A stretch of DNA of 64,000 nucleotides from Palsa-513 sp036510225 (lineage in GTDB: Bacteria > Actinomycetota > Thermoleophilia > Solirubrobacterales > Solirubrobacteraceae). The position numbers were made by a program, and so were the translations under genes. The notes under the pieces are model-generated. The model saw only the letters and a list, made by a program, of their open reading frames with translations, searched no databases and was not told the DNA's origin. Position 1 is the first letter of the stretch; each line of letters opens with the position of its first letter. The stretch spans positions 1 through 64,000 of the forward strand of contig DATCEH010000125.1 in NCBI GenBank assembly GCA_036510225.1, read 5' to 3'. Positions 40,516-49,913 of this stretch are shown in pieces.

Positions 40516-41349
40516 CTATTGGGCCGGGAGGACACGCGCAACGGTGCCGAGCGTCGCCGCGATCCCCAGGCCGACGGCGATCAGGAGCACGGCGATCTGG
40601 TCGTGCCAGTGCTCGCTGACACCGAACGCGACGCAGTTGTTGATGGCGTGGACGGCGATGCACGGATAGAGCGACCCCGACCACCACCTCAGCAGGCACA
40701 GGAGGAAGCCGAAGAACGCCAGCGGGACGAGGTCGCCGACCGGTGCCGAGCCGACGTGGATCGCCCCGAACACGATGCCGGTCACCACGGCCGCCGTCCA
40801 CGGCCCCCGCCAGTTGGTGACCGCCGGGAAGAAGAAGCCGCGGAAGAAGAACTCCTCGCAGATCGGCGCGACGACACAGGTCAGGGCGACGACCGCGACG
40901 AGGCCGATCGCGCTGTCATTGGCCCCCAGCTGCTGGACGACCTGCTCCTTGTCGTTGAGACCGAGGATCGCCTCCCAGACGGCTGCGAAGACGAGGAACG
41001 CCACGTAGGCGCCGACCATCAGGACCAGCGCCCGGCCGACCTGCGTCGCCCGCAGACCGAAGTCGCCCGGGCGCGGACGCGCCGCCCGGGCGGCGAAGTA
41101 GACCGCGCTCGAGACGAACAGGACGTCCTGGAGGAGCGTCGCCAGGAGCTCGACGACCGCCGGCGGGTGGGTGATGCTGGCCCCCGCCAGCGCGGCCAGC
41201 AGCCCGATGATCGCACCGCCGAAGATCGCCGCGCCGAAGCCGGCGAGCAGGGCGAGCGGCGCGAAGATCGGCGACCAGCCGTTGGCCGGCGACCGCGCCG
41301 GCGGCGGCGCCGGCGGCTCCGGCAGGCCGATCTCGGCGGGCAGGTCCAT
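40516..41349 (-). CDS. CPBP family intramembrane protease (CAAX-like)
   Basis: 277 residues with a cytosolic Pro-rich N-terminus and about seven to eight membrane helices. Motif 1, EExxxR, is CEEFFFRGFFFP (about 178-189), and motif 2, FxxxH, is FGAIHVG; together they define the ABI/CPBP metal-dependent membrane protease fold. Substrates are unknown; bacterial members serve in bacteriocin immunity, protein processing or, often, an unknown role. Its ATG overlaps the TGA of the upstream HAD gene. Confidence 0.9.
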   Translation of the reverse strand: MDLPAEIGLPEPPAPPPARSPANGWSPIFAPLALLAGFGAAIFGGAIIGLLAALAGASITHPPAVVELLATLLQDVLFVSSAVYFAARAARPRPGDFGLRATQVGRALVLMVGAYVAFLVFAAVWEAILGLNDKEQVVQQLGANDSAIGLVAVVALTCVVAPICEEFFFRGFFFPAVTNWRGPWTAAVVTGIVFGAIHVGSAPVGDLVPLAFFGFLLCLLRWWSGSLYPCIAVHAINNCVAFGVSEHWHDQIAVLLIAVGLGIAATLGTVARVLPAQ

Positions 41350-42083
41350 CAGCGGAGGTTAGGGCTCGGGAGCAGCTCGGCGAGGCTGTGGATCGTCCGG
41401 ACATCCCCCGGGGGGGAGTGCTCCTGCGTGGAGAGCAGCCCGCCGTCGCCGGGCGCCCGAACCAGGAGGACCGGCTCGATCCCGGCGGCCCGCGCTCCGA
41501 GCACGTCCTCGGCGTAGCTGTCGCCGACGTGGACGGCCAGCTCGGCCGGCACGCCGGCGACGGCCAGGGCGGCGTGGAAGATCTCCGGGGCCGGCTTGGC
41601 GACGCCCTGCTCGGCCGAGCAGACCACGCCGTCCAGGAGCCCGGCGAGACCGGACCCGGCGAGCACGTCATGGAGCGAGATGTCCCAGTTGCTCAGCACG
41701 ACGAGGCGGACCCCGCGGTCGCGCAGGCCGCCGAGCGCGGCGGCCGCGTCGGGGTAGGCGGCGAAGCCCAGCGCGTCGAGCAGCGTCCGCGTGAGAGCCG
41801 GCCGGTCGAGCGCGGCGACCCGGCCGCCGAGTGCGTCGGCGACGACCCGCGCGCAGTCGTCGCGCAGGACGGCGAGCGACGCGGCGTCCCGCGCGGCCTG
41901 ACAGTGGCCGCGGTAGTACTCCATCTCCGCACGCAGCGCGGGGACCGCCTGCTCGAGGGTGATCGCGATCCCGTGGCGGAGCTCGAGCAGATCGACGAAG
42001 GGCTGCCAGGGCGGCTCGATGCCGATCAGCGTGCCGAGCGCGTCGAGCAGCACGGCCCGCGGCGGAGCGAGGTCCGGGGACAT
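41349..42083 (-). CDS. HAD family hydrolase
   Basis: 244 residues from the ATG at 42083; the open frame upstream is antisense noise. HAD motifs: I LLDALGTL (nucleophile Asp, about residue 13), II VVLSNWD, III K in AKPAPEIFHAAL, IV HVGDSYAEDVLG. Motif I has Leu where phosphatases carry the second acid (DxD), as in haloacid-dehalogenase-type DAYGT enzymes, so the activity may be non-phosphatase. It is linked by overlapping stop/start codons both to the mannosyltransferase-like gene upstream and to the CPBP protease downstream. Confidence 0.88.
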   Translation of the reverse strand: MSPDLAPPRAVLLDALGTLIGIEPPWQPFVDLLELRHGIAITLEQAVPALRAEMEYYRGHCQAARDAASLAVLRDDCARVVADALGGRVAALDRPALTRTLLDALGFAAYPDAAAALGGLRDRGVRLVVLSNWDISLHDVLAGSGLAGLLDGVVCSAEQGVAKPAPEIFHAALAVAGVPAELAVHVGDSYAEDVLGARAAGIEPVLLVRAPGDGGLLSTQEHSPPGDVRTIHSLAELLPSPNLR

Positions 42084-43417
42084 CAGGCGATCCAGTGCCA
42101 GGTCGCGAAGAGCTCGGTGAATCCGGCGAGGGAGACCGCGCTCGCGCCGAGCACCGGCAGGCGGAGCCTGGGATGGCGGGCGAGCCAGAGGGCGAGGGCG
42201 ATCGGCAGGGGAAAGAGCACGACCAGGTAGCGCGGGAGGGACGTCAGCGGCTGGGGCGAGACCGGGTAGGAGAGCGCGAGGCAGGTCCCGGCGAGCGCGT
42301 ACACGCCGTAGGCCAGCGGCAGCCTGCGCAGTGCGCCGGCGAGGAGCGGCAAGCTGCCGAGCAGGAAGCCGAACAGCATCACGTTGTGCCAGCCGGCGAT
42401 CAGCGGATCCCCGCCGGCGAGCGGGTAGTAGACCGTCCGGGTCTGACCCGAGAGCAGCTGACGCGCCCCGTCGAAGGCCGCCCGCCCGCCGTCGAGCACG
42501 CCGCCGAGGGGACCGGTGAAATGGCGAAACCACTCCTGCTGGGAGGAGAACGGCTCGAGCGGGTCGAGCCCGGCGACGGCCAGGGCTCCGAGGTAGGCGA
42601 GCAGTCCGAGCGGCACGACCCCGATCCACAGCAGATCCCGACGCCCGGCCGGCGCCGCGCGCACCTCCGGCGAGGAGACGGCCCGCCCGGGGGGCCAGCG
42701 CGCCCAACGGCTCTCGGGCCTGCGCTGCTCGAGCGCAAGCAGGCCGAGACCGACGATCACCAGCAGCCCCGAGGACCGCGTCGCCGCGGCCAGCGCGCCG
42801 AGCAGGCCGGCCCGGGCCCAGCGTTCCTGGCGGGCGGAGAGGAAGGCGCCGAGCGTCAGTGCCAGATACAGGGATTCGCTGTACACCGCGCTGAAGAAGA
42901 AGGCCATCGGTCCGAGCGCGACGGCGAACACCGCGAGGTCCGCGACGTCCCGCTGTGCCCGGCCCAGCTCGAGCTCGGTCAGCCGCCAGAGCAGGCGCAG
43001 GGCGACGAGCATCGCGGCGAGCGAGACCAGGACGCCGCCAACCAGCAGCCCGGGCCCGAGCGCGCCGACCCCGGCGACGAGCAGGGGGTACAGCGGGAAG
43101 AAGGCCGGGCTCGGACCCGGCGTGTACCCGTGCTGGGCGATCGTCAGGTACCAGACCGAGTCCCAGCGGGCGAACGGCGCCGCGAGAGCGTCGCGCAGAC
43201 CGCCGATGTGGTCGACGACTCCAGGCGGATCGAAGCCGCCGTGGGGCACCGCTCCGAGCACGGCGAACGCGCCGATCCCGACGACGACCACGATCGCCAG
43301 CAGCCCGCCGAGGGCGGGGGCCGCCCGGCGGAGCGCGATGTCCTCACGCAGGCGCGAGGCGAGCGGCTTGGCCAGGGGCCGGGTCGCCGGAAGGTCGGTG
43401 GCGTGCGACTCGATCAA
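42083..43417 (-). CDS. PIG-V/GT-C-type mannosyltransferase-like membrane protein
   Basis: 444 residues with about ten membrane helices. GT-C landmarks: an Asp in the first extracytoplasmic loop (FARWDSVWYLTIAQHGY, about 82-98), FFPLYPLLVAGVG, and VYSESLYLALTLGAFL, as in PIG-V/GT76-like proteins of actinobacteria. It would transfer mannose from polyprenyl-phosphomannose to a lipid or glycan on the outer face. The start is TTG at 43417; no better-placed start was found. It is first in an operon with the HAD and CPBP genes, and divergent from the PBP gene (109 bases). Confidence 0.85.
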   Translation of the reverse strand: MIESHATDLPATRPLAKPLASRLREDIALRRAAPALGGLLAIVVVVGIGAFAVLGAVPHGGFDPPGVVDHIGGLRDALAAPFARWDSVWYLTIAQHGYTPGPSPAFFPLYPLLVAGVGALGPGLLVGGVLVSLAAMLVALRLLWRLTELELGRAQRDVADLAVFAVALGPMAFFFSAVYSESLYLALTLGAFLSARQERWARAGLLGALAAATRSSGLLVIVGLGLLALEQRRPESRWARWPPGRAVSSPEVRAAPAGRRDLLWIGVVPLGLLAYLGALAVAGLDPLEPFSSQQEWFRHFTGPLGGVLDGGRAAFDGARQLLSGQTRTVYYPLAGGDPLIAGWHNVMLFGFLLGSLPLLAGALRRLPLAYGVYALAGTCLALSYPVSPQPLTSLPRYLVVLFPLPIALALWLARHPRLRLPVLGASAVSLAGFTELFATWHWIA

Positions 43418-43526
43418 GCGTGTCCGATCATCTCACGAGCCCGCCCTGCAGGCTGCGGGTCAGATGCCCGGGGTGTGCGAGACTTCGCGGTCTTCGCGTT
43501 CCGCCTCCCGTCTTCGCGTTGGCACA

Positions 43527-45788
43527 ATGACCGCCCGTGACCGACAGCGCCGCCGCAGGCGCCACAGCAGCGACCCGGCCCGTCTGATCATGATCGGGTT
43601 CGCCGCGCTGTTCGGGACGCTCATCGTCGCGATCGGGATCGTGCTCGGCTACGTCGTCGCCGTCGCCGACAACGTCCCGCCGCTGGGTCGGCTCACGCAG
43701 ATCAGCGACGGAGCGAACTCGACGGTCTACGCGGCCGACGGCGCGTCGCTCGGGACGATTCTCTCGGACACGATCCGCACGCCGATCCCCTCGGCGCAGA
43801 TTCCGTCGGTCCTCAAGGAGGCGACCGTCGCGATCGAGGATCAGCGTTTCTACCAGCACCACGGGGTCGACTTCCAGGGGATCATCCGCGCGGCGATGAC
43901 CGACCTGACGTCGGGCAAGACGCTCCAGGGCGGCTCGACGATCACGATGCAGCTGGTCCGCAACCTCTACGTCGGGGTCGACGAGCGGACGCTGAAGCGC
44001 AAGATCAAGGAGGCCGTCCTGGCCGAGCGCCTGGAGAAGGTGCACAACAAGGACTGGATCCTCACCGACTACCTCAACACCGTGCCCTACGGGGCCGAGG
44101 GCGGCCAGGACGCGCTCGGCGTGCAGGCGGCCGCGCGAATCTTCTTCAACAAGACCGCCGGGCAGCTGACCCTCCCCCAGGCGGCGCTGCTCGCCGGCCT
44201 GCCGCAGGCGCCGACGGAGTACAACCCGTTCAACGCTCCGGCGGCCGCCAAGGCCCGGCGCAACGAGGTGCTCGCGAAGATGGCCCAGCTCGGTTACATC
44301 ACGCTGGCCCAGCAGGCCTACGCCGACGCCGCGCCGCTGGGCATCGCCCACGGCAACTACTACAACCACCGGACCGAGAACTTCTTCTTCAACTACGTCC
44401 AGCAGCAGCTGATCGCCAAGTACGGTGCGAACACCGTGCTCCAGGGCGGCCTGAAGGTCTACACGACGCTCAACCTCTCACTCCAGCATCAGGCCCAGAA
44501 GGCGATGGCCGGGGTCCTCAACGAGCCCGGCGACCCGTCGGCGGCGATCGTCACCGAGAACCCGCACAACGGGCAGGTCGAGGCGATGGCACAGTCATCG
44601 ACCTACCAGCAGACGCAGTACAACCTCGCGACCGAGGGCCACCGACAGCCCGGCTCGACGTTCAAGGCGATCGACCTCGCCCAGGCCCTCAGCGACGGGA
44701 TCAACCCGAACACGACCGACTACGACTCACACTTCCTGACGGCCGGCTGGCTGCCCGGCAACCCGACATACTCGGTGCAGACCTTCGGCGGCGAGGAAGC
44801 CGGCGAGATCAACCTCGTCCAGGCGACCGTGACCTCCGACAACACGGTGTACGCCCAGCTGGCGGCCGACCTCGGCGAGAAGAACATCACCAACATGGCC
44901 TACCGGCTCGGCGTGACGACGAAGCTCGACAGCTATCCCGCGGAGGCGCTCGGCGGGCTCACGAACGGGGTCACGCCGCTCGAGATGGCGAACGTCTACT
45001 CGACACTCGCCGACGGCGGCTACCGCAACACGCAGACGGTGATCACGAAGGTCGTCTTTCCGAACGGCACGGTCGATTCGAGCTGGAGCAACGACAACCG
45101 TGTACAGGCGGTGACCGACGGCGTCGCCGCGGAGGAGACGAACATCCTCGAGCAGAACGTGCTGCGCGGGACCGCGACGCACTCCGCGGTCAACTGCCCG
45201 TCGGCAGCCAAGACCGGTACGACGACGAAGCTGGTCGACGCGTGGCTCGACGGCTACACGCCCAACTACGCGACCGTCGTCTGGATGGGCTACCCGAGCG
45301 GCAACGTCCCGATGAACGACGTCCACGGCCAACCCCAGCAGGGCGGCGCCCTCCCGGCCGAGATCTGGCACAACTACATGCTGCCGATCGTGGGCACCCA
45401 CTGCACGCCGTTCCCGGCACCGAAGCAGCCGCTCGTCTACAGGGCGTTCACCGGCAGCCTGAGCCACGTGACCAGCGGCGCGGGCGGCACCGGGAGCCCG
45501 CCCAACTTCACCAACGCGGTCCCACTCAGGCCGACCGGACCGCAGACGTCGCCGACGAACACAACCACGACGACGACTCCGGGACGGGGGACCCAGACGA
45601 CGACACCGTCCGGCAACGGGACGGCCGGCGGCGCCCAGGGCAACAACGGCGCCCAGCAGGGGCAGGGGACGCCCGGCCCGCCGACCAACGTGCCGGGCGG
45701 CGCCGGCAACGGCGCGGGAACCGGCGTCGGGACGGGCGCCGGCGTCGGGACGGGCGCCGGCGGCGGGGTCGCCGCGCCGAGCCACTGA
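43527..45788 (+). CDS. Class A penicillin-binding protein (glycosyltransferase-transpeptidase)
   Basis: 753 residues from the ATG at 43527. One N-terminal membrane helix (IGFAALFGTLIVAIGIVLGY, about 22-42). GT51 domain: catalytic Glu in VAIEDQRFYQHHG and the downstream GGSTITMQLVRNLYVG. Transpeptidase: Ser377 in GSTFK, SxN as TSDNTVYAQL, and KTG in AAKTGTTTK. It polymerises and cross-links peptidoglycan outside the membrane. The ~120-residue C-terminus is Thr/Pro/Gly-rich, ending in GTGVGTGAGVGTGAGGG, probably a disordered wall-spanning tail. It is not in an operon with the translation gene that follows (185-base gap). Confidence 0.96.
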   Translation: MTARDRQRRRRRHSSDPARLIMIGFAALFGTLIVAIGIVLGYVVAVADNVPPLGRLTQISDGANSTVYAADGASLGTILSDTIRTPIPSAQIPSVLKEATVAIEDQRFYQHHGVDFQGIIRAAMTDLTSGKTLQGGSTITMQLVRNLYVGVDERTLKRKIKEAVLAERLEKVHNKDWILTDYLNTVPYGAEGGQDALGVQAAARIFFNKTAGQLTLPQAALLAGLPQAPTEYNPFNAPAAAKARRNEVLAKMAQLGYITLAQQAYADAAPLGIAHGNYYNHRTENFFFNYVQQQLIAKYGANTVLQGGLKVYTTLNLSLQHQAQKAMAGVLNEPGDPSAAIVTENPHNGQVEAMAQSSTYQQTQYNLATEGHRQPGSTFKAIDLAQALSDGINPNTTDYDSHFLTAGWLPGNPTYSVQTFGGEEAGEINLVQATVTSDNTVYAQLAADLGEKNITNMAYRLGVTTKLDSYPAEALGGLTNGVTPLEMANVYSTLADGGYRNTQTVITKVVFPNGTVDSSWSNDNRVQAVTDGVAAEETNILEQNVLRGTATHSAVNCPSAAKTGTTTKLVDAWLDGYTPNYATVVWMGYPSGNVPMNDVHGQPQQGGALPAEIWHNYMLPIVGTHCTPFPAPKQPLVYRAFTGSLSHVTSGAGGTGSPPNFTNAVPLRPTGPQTSPTNTTTTTTPGRGTQTTTPSGNGTAGGAQGNNGAQQGQGTPGPPTNVPGGAGNGAGTGVGTGAGVGTGAGGGVAAPSH

Positions 45789-45973
45789 GCCGCGCCGAGG
45801 TCTCGGTCGGTCCGACCGGAGGCGTCGGGTCGCCGTCGCGCCCGGCCGGCCGTCTCGCGCTGCCGGGCGACCAGAGTGCGACAGCTCGGCGGTTGCTACC
45901 GTGGAGCTGACAGGTAGCCCGACCGGGCGGCCGTGAGCTGCGCACAGACGCGGGGTATGCGAGGATCCACACA

Positions 45974-46192
45974 GTGGCAAAGGAAGACAAGGTCGAGTTC
46001 GAGGGCGAGGTCATCGAGGCTCTCCCGAACGCGATGTTTCGCGTGAAGCTCGACAACGAACACGTCGTGCTCGGCCATGTGGCCGGCAAGATGCGCCGGT
46101 TTCGCATCAGGATCCTGCCGGGCGATCGCGTTCGCTGCGAGCTCTCGCCCTACGACCTCGATCGCGCCCGCATCGTCTACCGCCACCGCTGA
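45974..46192 (+). CDS. infA: Translation initiation factor IF-1 (stand-alone)
   Basis: 72 residues, the exact family length, starting with GTG. OB-fold signature: EVIEALPNAMFRVKLDN, GKMRRFRIRILPGDRV and ELSPYDLDRARIVYR. It binds the 30S A-site during initiation. Actinobacterial infA normally sits in the rpmJ-rpsM-rpsK operon; here it stands alone before thiL, and GKMRRFRIRILPGDRVRCELS differs from the usual GKMRxxYIRILPEDRVVVELS. It may therefore be a second, specialised copy. It is 11 bases from thiL and probably co-transcribed. Confidence 0.93.
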   Translation: MAKEDKVEFEGEVIEALPNAMFRVKLDNEHVVLGHVAGKMRRFRIRILPGDRVRCELSPYDLDRARIVYRHR

Positions 46193-46203
46193 GCCGGGGC
46201 GCC

Positions 46204-47178
46204 GTGGACCGGCCGCGGTCCGAGCGTGCCCTGATCGAGGCGATCGCCGGCCTGCTCGAGCAGCGCGGCCAGCGGACGGTCCGCTGGATCGGTGACGACG
46301 CGGCCGTCGTCCGGGCACGCCGCCTGGCCGTCGTCTCGGTCGACACGATGGTCGAGGGCGTCCACTTCCGACTCGCCCGCTCGACCCCTGCCGATGTCGG
46401 CCACCGGGTGCTCGCGGCTGCTCTTTCGGACCTCGCCGCGATGGGCGCCGCGCCCGGCGAGGCCTACTTCTCGCTGGGGGTCGGGCGGCCACTCGACGCC
46501 GGCGGCGCGCTCGAGTTGATGGCGGGGGCCGAGCGTCTGGCCGCGGAGACGGGCACGACGATCGCCGGCGGGGACGTCGTCGCCTCACCGACCCCGGTGA
46601 TCTCGGTGACGGTCGTCGGCTGGGCCGACGACGAGACCGAGCTGGTCGGTCGGGACGGCGCGCTGGCCGGCGACCTCGTCGGTGTCACCGGCCGCCTGGG
46701 GGGATCGACCGCCGGGCTCGCCGTGCTCGACGGCCGCGCCGGCGGCGGCATCCACGCAGCGGCGCTGATCGACCGTCACATGCGACCGACTCCGCGACTG
46801 GCCGACGGCCGCCGGCTCGGACGCCTCGGAGCCCACGCGATGATCGACGTCTCCGACGGCCTGGCCGGCGATGCCGGCCTGATCGGTGCGGCCAGCGGCG
46901 TCCTGCTCGAGATCGATCTCGCCGCCGTGCCGCTCGACGACGGCGTGGAGCTCGTCGCCGCCGAGCTCGGCGTCGACCCGGCCGAGCTGGCGAGCGCCGG
47001 CGGCGAGGACTACGAGCTCTGCTTCTGCGTCGCCCCGACCGACCGGCCGGCAGTCGACCGGGCGCTGGACGACGTCCACTGGATCGGCCGGGTCACCGCC
47101 GGTCCGCCCCACGGCGCCCGCCTGCTCGGACCAGCCGGGCCGGTCGAGCTCTCGGGGTACGTCCACACCCTCGGCTGA
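46204..47178 (+). CDS. thiL: Thiamine-monophosphate kinase
   Basis: 324 residues from a GTG, the usual length. AIR-synthase-like fold: an N-terminal IGDDAAVV (Mg/ATP site), VSVDTMVEGVHFRL, LSDLAAMGAAP, the ATP loop IAGGDVVASP, VGVTGRLGGSTAGL, IDVSDGLAGDAG and GGEDYELCF. It phosphorylates thiamine phosphate to thiamine diphosphate in the cytosol. No other thi genes are near. It probably shares a transcript with the IF-1 gene. Confidence 0.96.
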   Translation: MDRPRSERALIEAIAGLLEQRGQRTVRWIGDDAAVVRARRLAVVSVDTMVEGVHFRLARSTPADVGHRVLAAALSDLAAMGAAPGEAYFSLGVGRPLDAGGALELMAGAERLAAETGTTIAGGDVVASPTPVISVTVVGWADDETELVGRDGALAGDLVGVTGRLGGSTAGLAVLDGRAGGGIHAAALIDRHMRPTPRLADGRRLGRLGAHAMIDVSDGLAGDAGLIGAASGVLLEIDLAAVPLDDGVELVAAELGVDPAELASAGGEDYELCFCVAPTDRPAVDRALDDVHWIGRVTAGPPHGARLLGPAGPVELSGYVHTLG

Positions 47179-47243
47179 CGCGCCCAGGCCAGCCGGGCGT
47201 CACCCACGCACGGCCGAATCGCTGACGCCAAGCAGATCACGCG

Positions 47244-49007
47244 TCACCGCCGCAGGGCGGAGTCGGTCCCGCCGAGCGAGCCGGGCCCGGCGTAGGAGAC
47301 CGGCCCGCGAACGGTGATCGGCGGCAGTTCCTCGTAGTGCTCGCGGGCCCGGCTCAGGGCGATCGCGAAGGCGGCGATCACGCAGCCGCCGCACAGGCTC
47401 CACACCACGAGCGGGCCGAGGCCGATGTGGGCTCCGGCGACCATCAGGAGACCGGTCCACGCGAACGCGTACGGGCCGAGGCCCAGCCGATCGGCGTCGA
47501 GCGCCATCACGGCGAGCAGCGGAACGAGCGAGGCGCCGACGAGCACGACGGACAGGACCTTCGGCGGCGGGCGCTCGAGCATCGTGGCGAACAGCCAGAG
47601 GTGCAACGGCACGAGCGTCAGCAGCGCCGCGTACGGGTTGAACACCCAGACCAGGCAGGCGATCGCACAGCACACGAGGATCAGCGCCACGCCAGCCCCC
47701 GGAGCGCTCGGCGATGCCCCGGGTGCAAGGCGGCGGGTCAGCGGGGCCCGCAGGAGCCAGGCGAGCGCGAACACGATCCCGACGCTGATCAGCGCGATCG
47801 TCCCGGACACGCCCGACGGAAGCTGGCGCGAGGTGACCGGCCCGGTCGGGGCCGCCGCCAGCAGGCCGCTGCGGCCGAGCACGACGGCGAACAGGGCGGC
47901 CAGGCCGAACGGCACCGACGCGATCGCCAGCCACGTGAACACCCCGCCGAGCGCCGCCCGCCGCCGGCGGGCACGGGCCAGGGCGTCGATCGCGGCGACC
48001 AGCGCCGGGAGGATCAGCAGGCCGACCAGGAGCCTGACGCCGGACGACTGGAGAACCAGGTGTCCGAGCAGCAGGTCGCGCGACGGCCGGCCGATGTTCG
48101 GACCGTTGTCGAGCGCGTCGACCGCCGCGAGCACACCGCGACCGAACTCCTGGAAGCGGGTCGTCGTCGGCGAGAGTGGATCGCCCGCGCTCGGCCCGAC
48201 CTCGCCGCTCTGCTGGACCAGGACAGCCGGGATCCCCGCGGCGTCGAGCGGACCCTGCTCACCGACCGTCAGCGGGAACGCCAACCGCGCGACCTGGTCG
48301 CTCACGGCGATCCCGCCCGGACTGCGCCCGAACTGGCCCTGGAGCGCCGCCTGCACGGTCCTGCGCAGCCCGATCGGCGCGATCTGCGAGCCGTCCGACC
48401 ACGGGACGACGTACGGCCGGCTCGACCGCGACCCCGCCAGATCGCCGAGCACGATCACCGCGTCGACCGGCCCCGAGATCTCCCCGGCCAGGTCGGCCGC
48501 CCCGGCCGCCCCGCCGCTTCCGCCGCTGGTCGAGACCAGCGTCAGCGCCCGGTTGGTCGTCGTCTCCGAGAAGACATGGGCCAGCTCGACCAGGGCGGCC
48601 GAGCCCGACAGCTCGGCGAGCGACCCCGGCCGCGCGCTGTCGCGGTGGGCGACGATCACGATGCTCGGACTCCGCGAGCCCTCCCGGGAGGCGACCACCG
48701 TCTCGAGCCTCCGGCGACCGCTGACCGTGTCGCCGACGAAGCTGTGCGTCTTCGTCGCGAAGCCGTCCGCCCGGAAGGTCCGCGCCATGTAGCTCGCGAA
48801 CTCCCGGTCGCCCGCCGACCCCGGCCGCCGGTCGGGATACGCCTTGGCGAGCGCCTCGAGCCTGGTCATCGCCGCGGAACCCGAGAACGCCGTCGGCGGC
48901 AGCGTCGTCGAGAGGGCCGGCGGCCACGTCGCCAGGGAGAACGCGACGTAGACGATGGCGAGCGCGAGCGGCGCGAACGCCAGCCGGTAGAGGCGCAGAT
49001 CGACCAC
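47244..49007 (-). CDS. M28-like membrane protein lacking metal-binding residues
   Basis: 587 residues from a GTG at 49007. One N-terminal helix (LAFAPLALAIVYVAFSLA), an extracytoplasmic M28 aminopeptidase-like domain (about 40-330), then about seven membrane helices (from 345) and a short cytosolic tail. The first ligand pair is kept (VAHRDSA, family HxDS), but the bridging Asp of the family's GAxDNASG is replaced (PGSLAELSGSAA). The catalytic EE pair of EExGLxGS is also gone (STSGGSGGAAGA). It is therefore probably not an active zinc peptidase; a sensing, binding or scaffolding role is possible. Convergent with thiL. Confidence 0.8.
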   Translation of the reverse strand: MVDLRLYRLAFAPLALAIVYVAFSLATWPPALSTTLPPTAFSGSAAMTRLEALAKAYPDRRPGSAGDREFASYMARTFRADGFATKTHSFVGDTVSGRRRLETVVASREGSRSPSIVIVAHRDSARPGSLAELSGSAALVELAHVFSETTTNRALTLVSTSGGSGGAAGAADLAGEISGPVDAVIVLGDLAGSRSSRPYVVPWSDGSQIAPIGLRRTVQAALQGQFGRSPGGIAVSDQVARLAFPLTVGEQGPLDAAGIPAVLVQQSGEVGPSAGDPLSPTTTRFQEFGRGVLAAVDALDNGPNIGRPSRDLLLGHLVLQSSGVRLLVGLLILPALVAAIDALARARRRRAALGGVFTWLAIASVPFGLAALFAVVLGRSGLLAAAPTGPVTSRQLPSGVSGTIALISVGIVFALAWLLRAPLTRRLAPGASPSAPGAGVALILVCCAIACLVWVFNPYAALLTLVPLHLWLFATMLERPPPKVLSVVLVGASLVPLLAVMALDADRLGLGPYAFAWTGLLMVAGAHIGLGPLVVWSLCGGCVIAAFAIALSRAREHYEELPPITVRGPVSYAGPGSLGGTDSALRR

Positions 49008-49186
49008 GCGAGCAGCGTAGTGATCAGGCGATCGGCTCCGGGCCGCCCCGCCGCCGGCCTGCCCGACCCCCGCGCGAGATCTGCCCGCCCCGGCCCTCCG
49101 CCCCCCGCCGACCGGCCATCCCAATCACAGCGGGCCCCCGGGTGGCGGCGTGCCCGCCGGGATCTGCGACCGTTCACCCCAACCTC

Positions 49187-49909
49187 ATGGTCGACCGTGC
49201 CACAAGGATCCTGCTCGTCGACGACGAGCAGTCGATCCTGACCCTGCTCTCCTACCCGCTGCGCAAGGACGGCCACGAGGTCGTCCGCGCGGTCGACGGC
49301 GCCGAGGCCCTCGAGCGGTTCGCCGAGACCGAGTTCGACCTCGTCGTGCTCGACGTGATGATGCCCCGCGTCGACGGCCTCGAAGCCTGCCGCCGGCTGC
49401 GCGCGATCAGCACCGTCCCGATCATCATGCTGACCGCCAAGGCCGAGGAGATCGACAAGGTCCTCGGCCTCGAGCTCGGCGCCGACGACTACATCACCAA
49501 GCCGTTCTCGATGCGCGAGTTCCGCAGCCGCGTCCGCGCGGCCCTCCGTCGAGCCACGCTGACCGCTCCGGCGCCGAGCCCCGGCGACGCCGAAGTCCTC
49601 ACGCTCGAAGCCGGTCAGCTCGTCCTCGACTGGTCCAAGCGCTCGGTTCGCGTCCGCGGTCAGTCCGCCCAGACGACCTACGTCGAGTTCGAGCTGATCG
49701 GTGCGATGGCCCGCGAGCCGGGTCGCGTGTTCACTCGGGAGGCGCTGCTCGAGCGGATCTGGGGCGACTCGGACTACCGCGACCCACGCACGATCGACGT
49801 CCACATCCGCCACCTGCGCGAGAAGCTCGAGCTCGACCCCAAGGAGCCCGAGTACATCTTCACGGTCCGCGGCGTCGGCTACCGCTTCCGCGACGACACC
49901 GAGCACTGA
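49187..49909 (+). CDS. OmpR/PhoB-type response regulator
   Basis: 240 residues from the ATG at 49187; an in-frame GTG at 49142 would add 15 residues. Receiver domain: acidic pocket LLVDDEQS, phosphoacceptor in LVVLDVMMPRVDG, conserved Thr MLTAKAEE and Lys DDYITKPFS. The C-terminal winged helix (about 140-235) has RTIDVHIRHLREKLE and VRGVGYRF. It activates or represses target promoters when phosphorylated by the kinase encoded 4 bases downstream. Similar pairs include PhoB/PhoR and MtrAB-like systems; the signal is not known. Confidence 0.96.
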   Translation: MVDRATRILLVDDEQSILTLLSYPLRKDGHEVVRAVDGAEALERFAETEFDLVVLDVMMPRVDGLEACRRLRAISTVPIIMLTAKAEEIDKVLGLELGADDYITKPFSMREFRSRVRAALRRATLTAPAPSPGDAEVLTLEAGQLVLDWSKRSVRVRGQSAQTTYVEFELIGAMAREPGRVFTREALLERIWGDSDYRDPRTIDVHIRHLREKLELDPKEPEYIFTVRGVGYRFRDDTEH

Positions 49910-49913
49910 CGAC

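Noticed and set aside
41349..42707. 452-codon HAD frame
   Set aside because: Only the part from the ATG at 42083 carries HAD motifs; the rest is antisense-like sequence over the mannosyltransferase gene, which is on the same strand in another frame.
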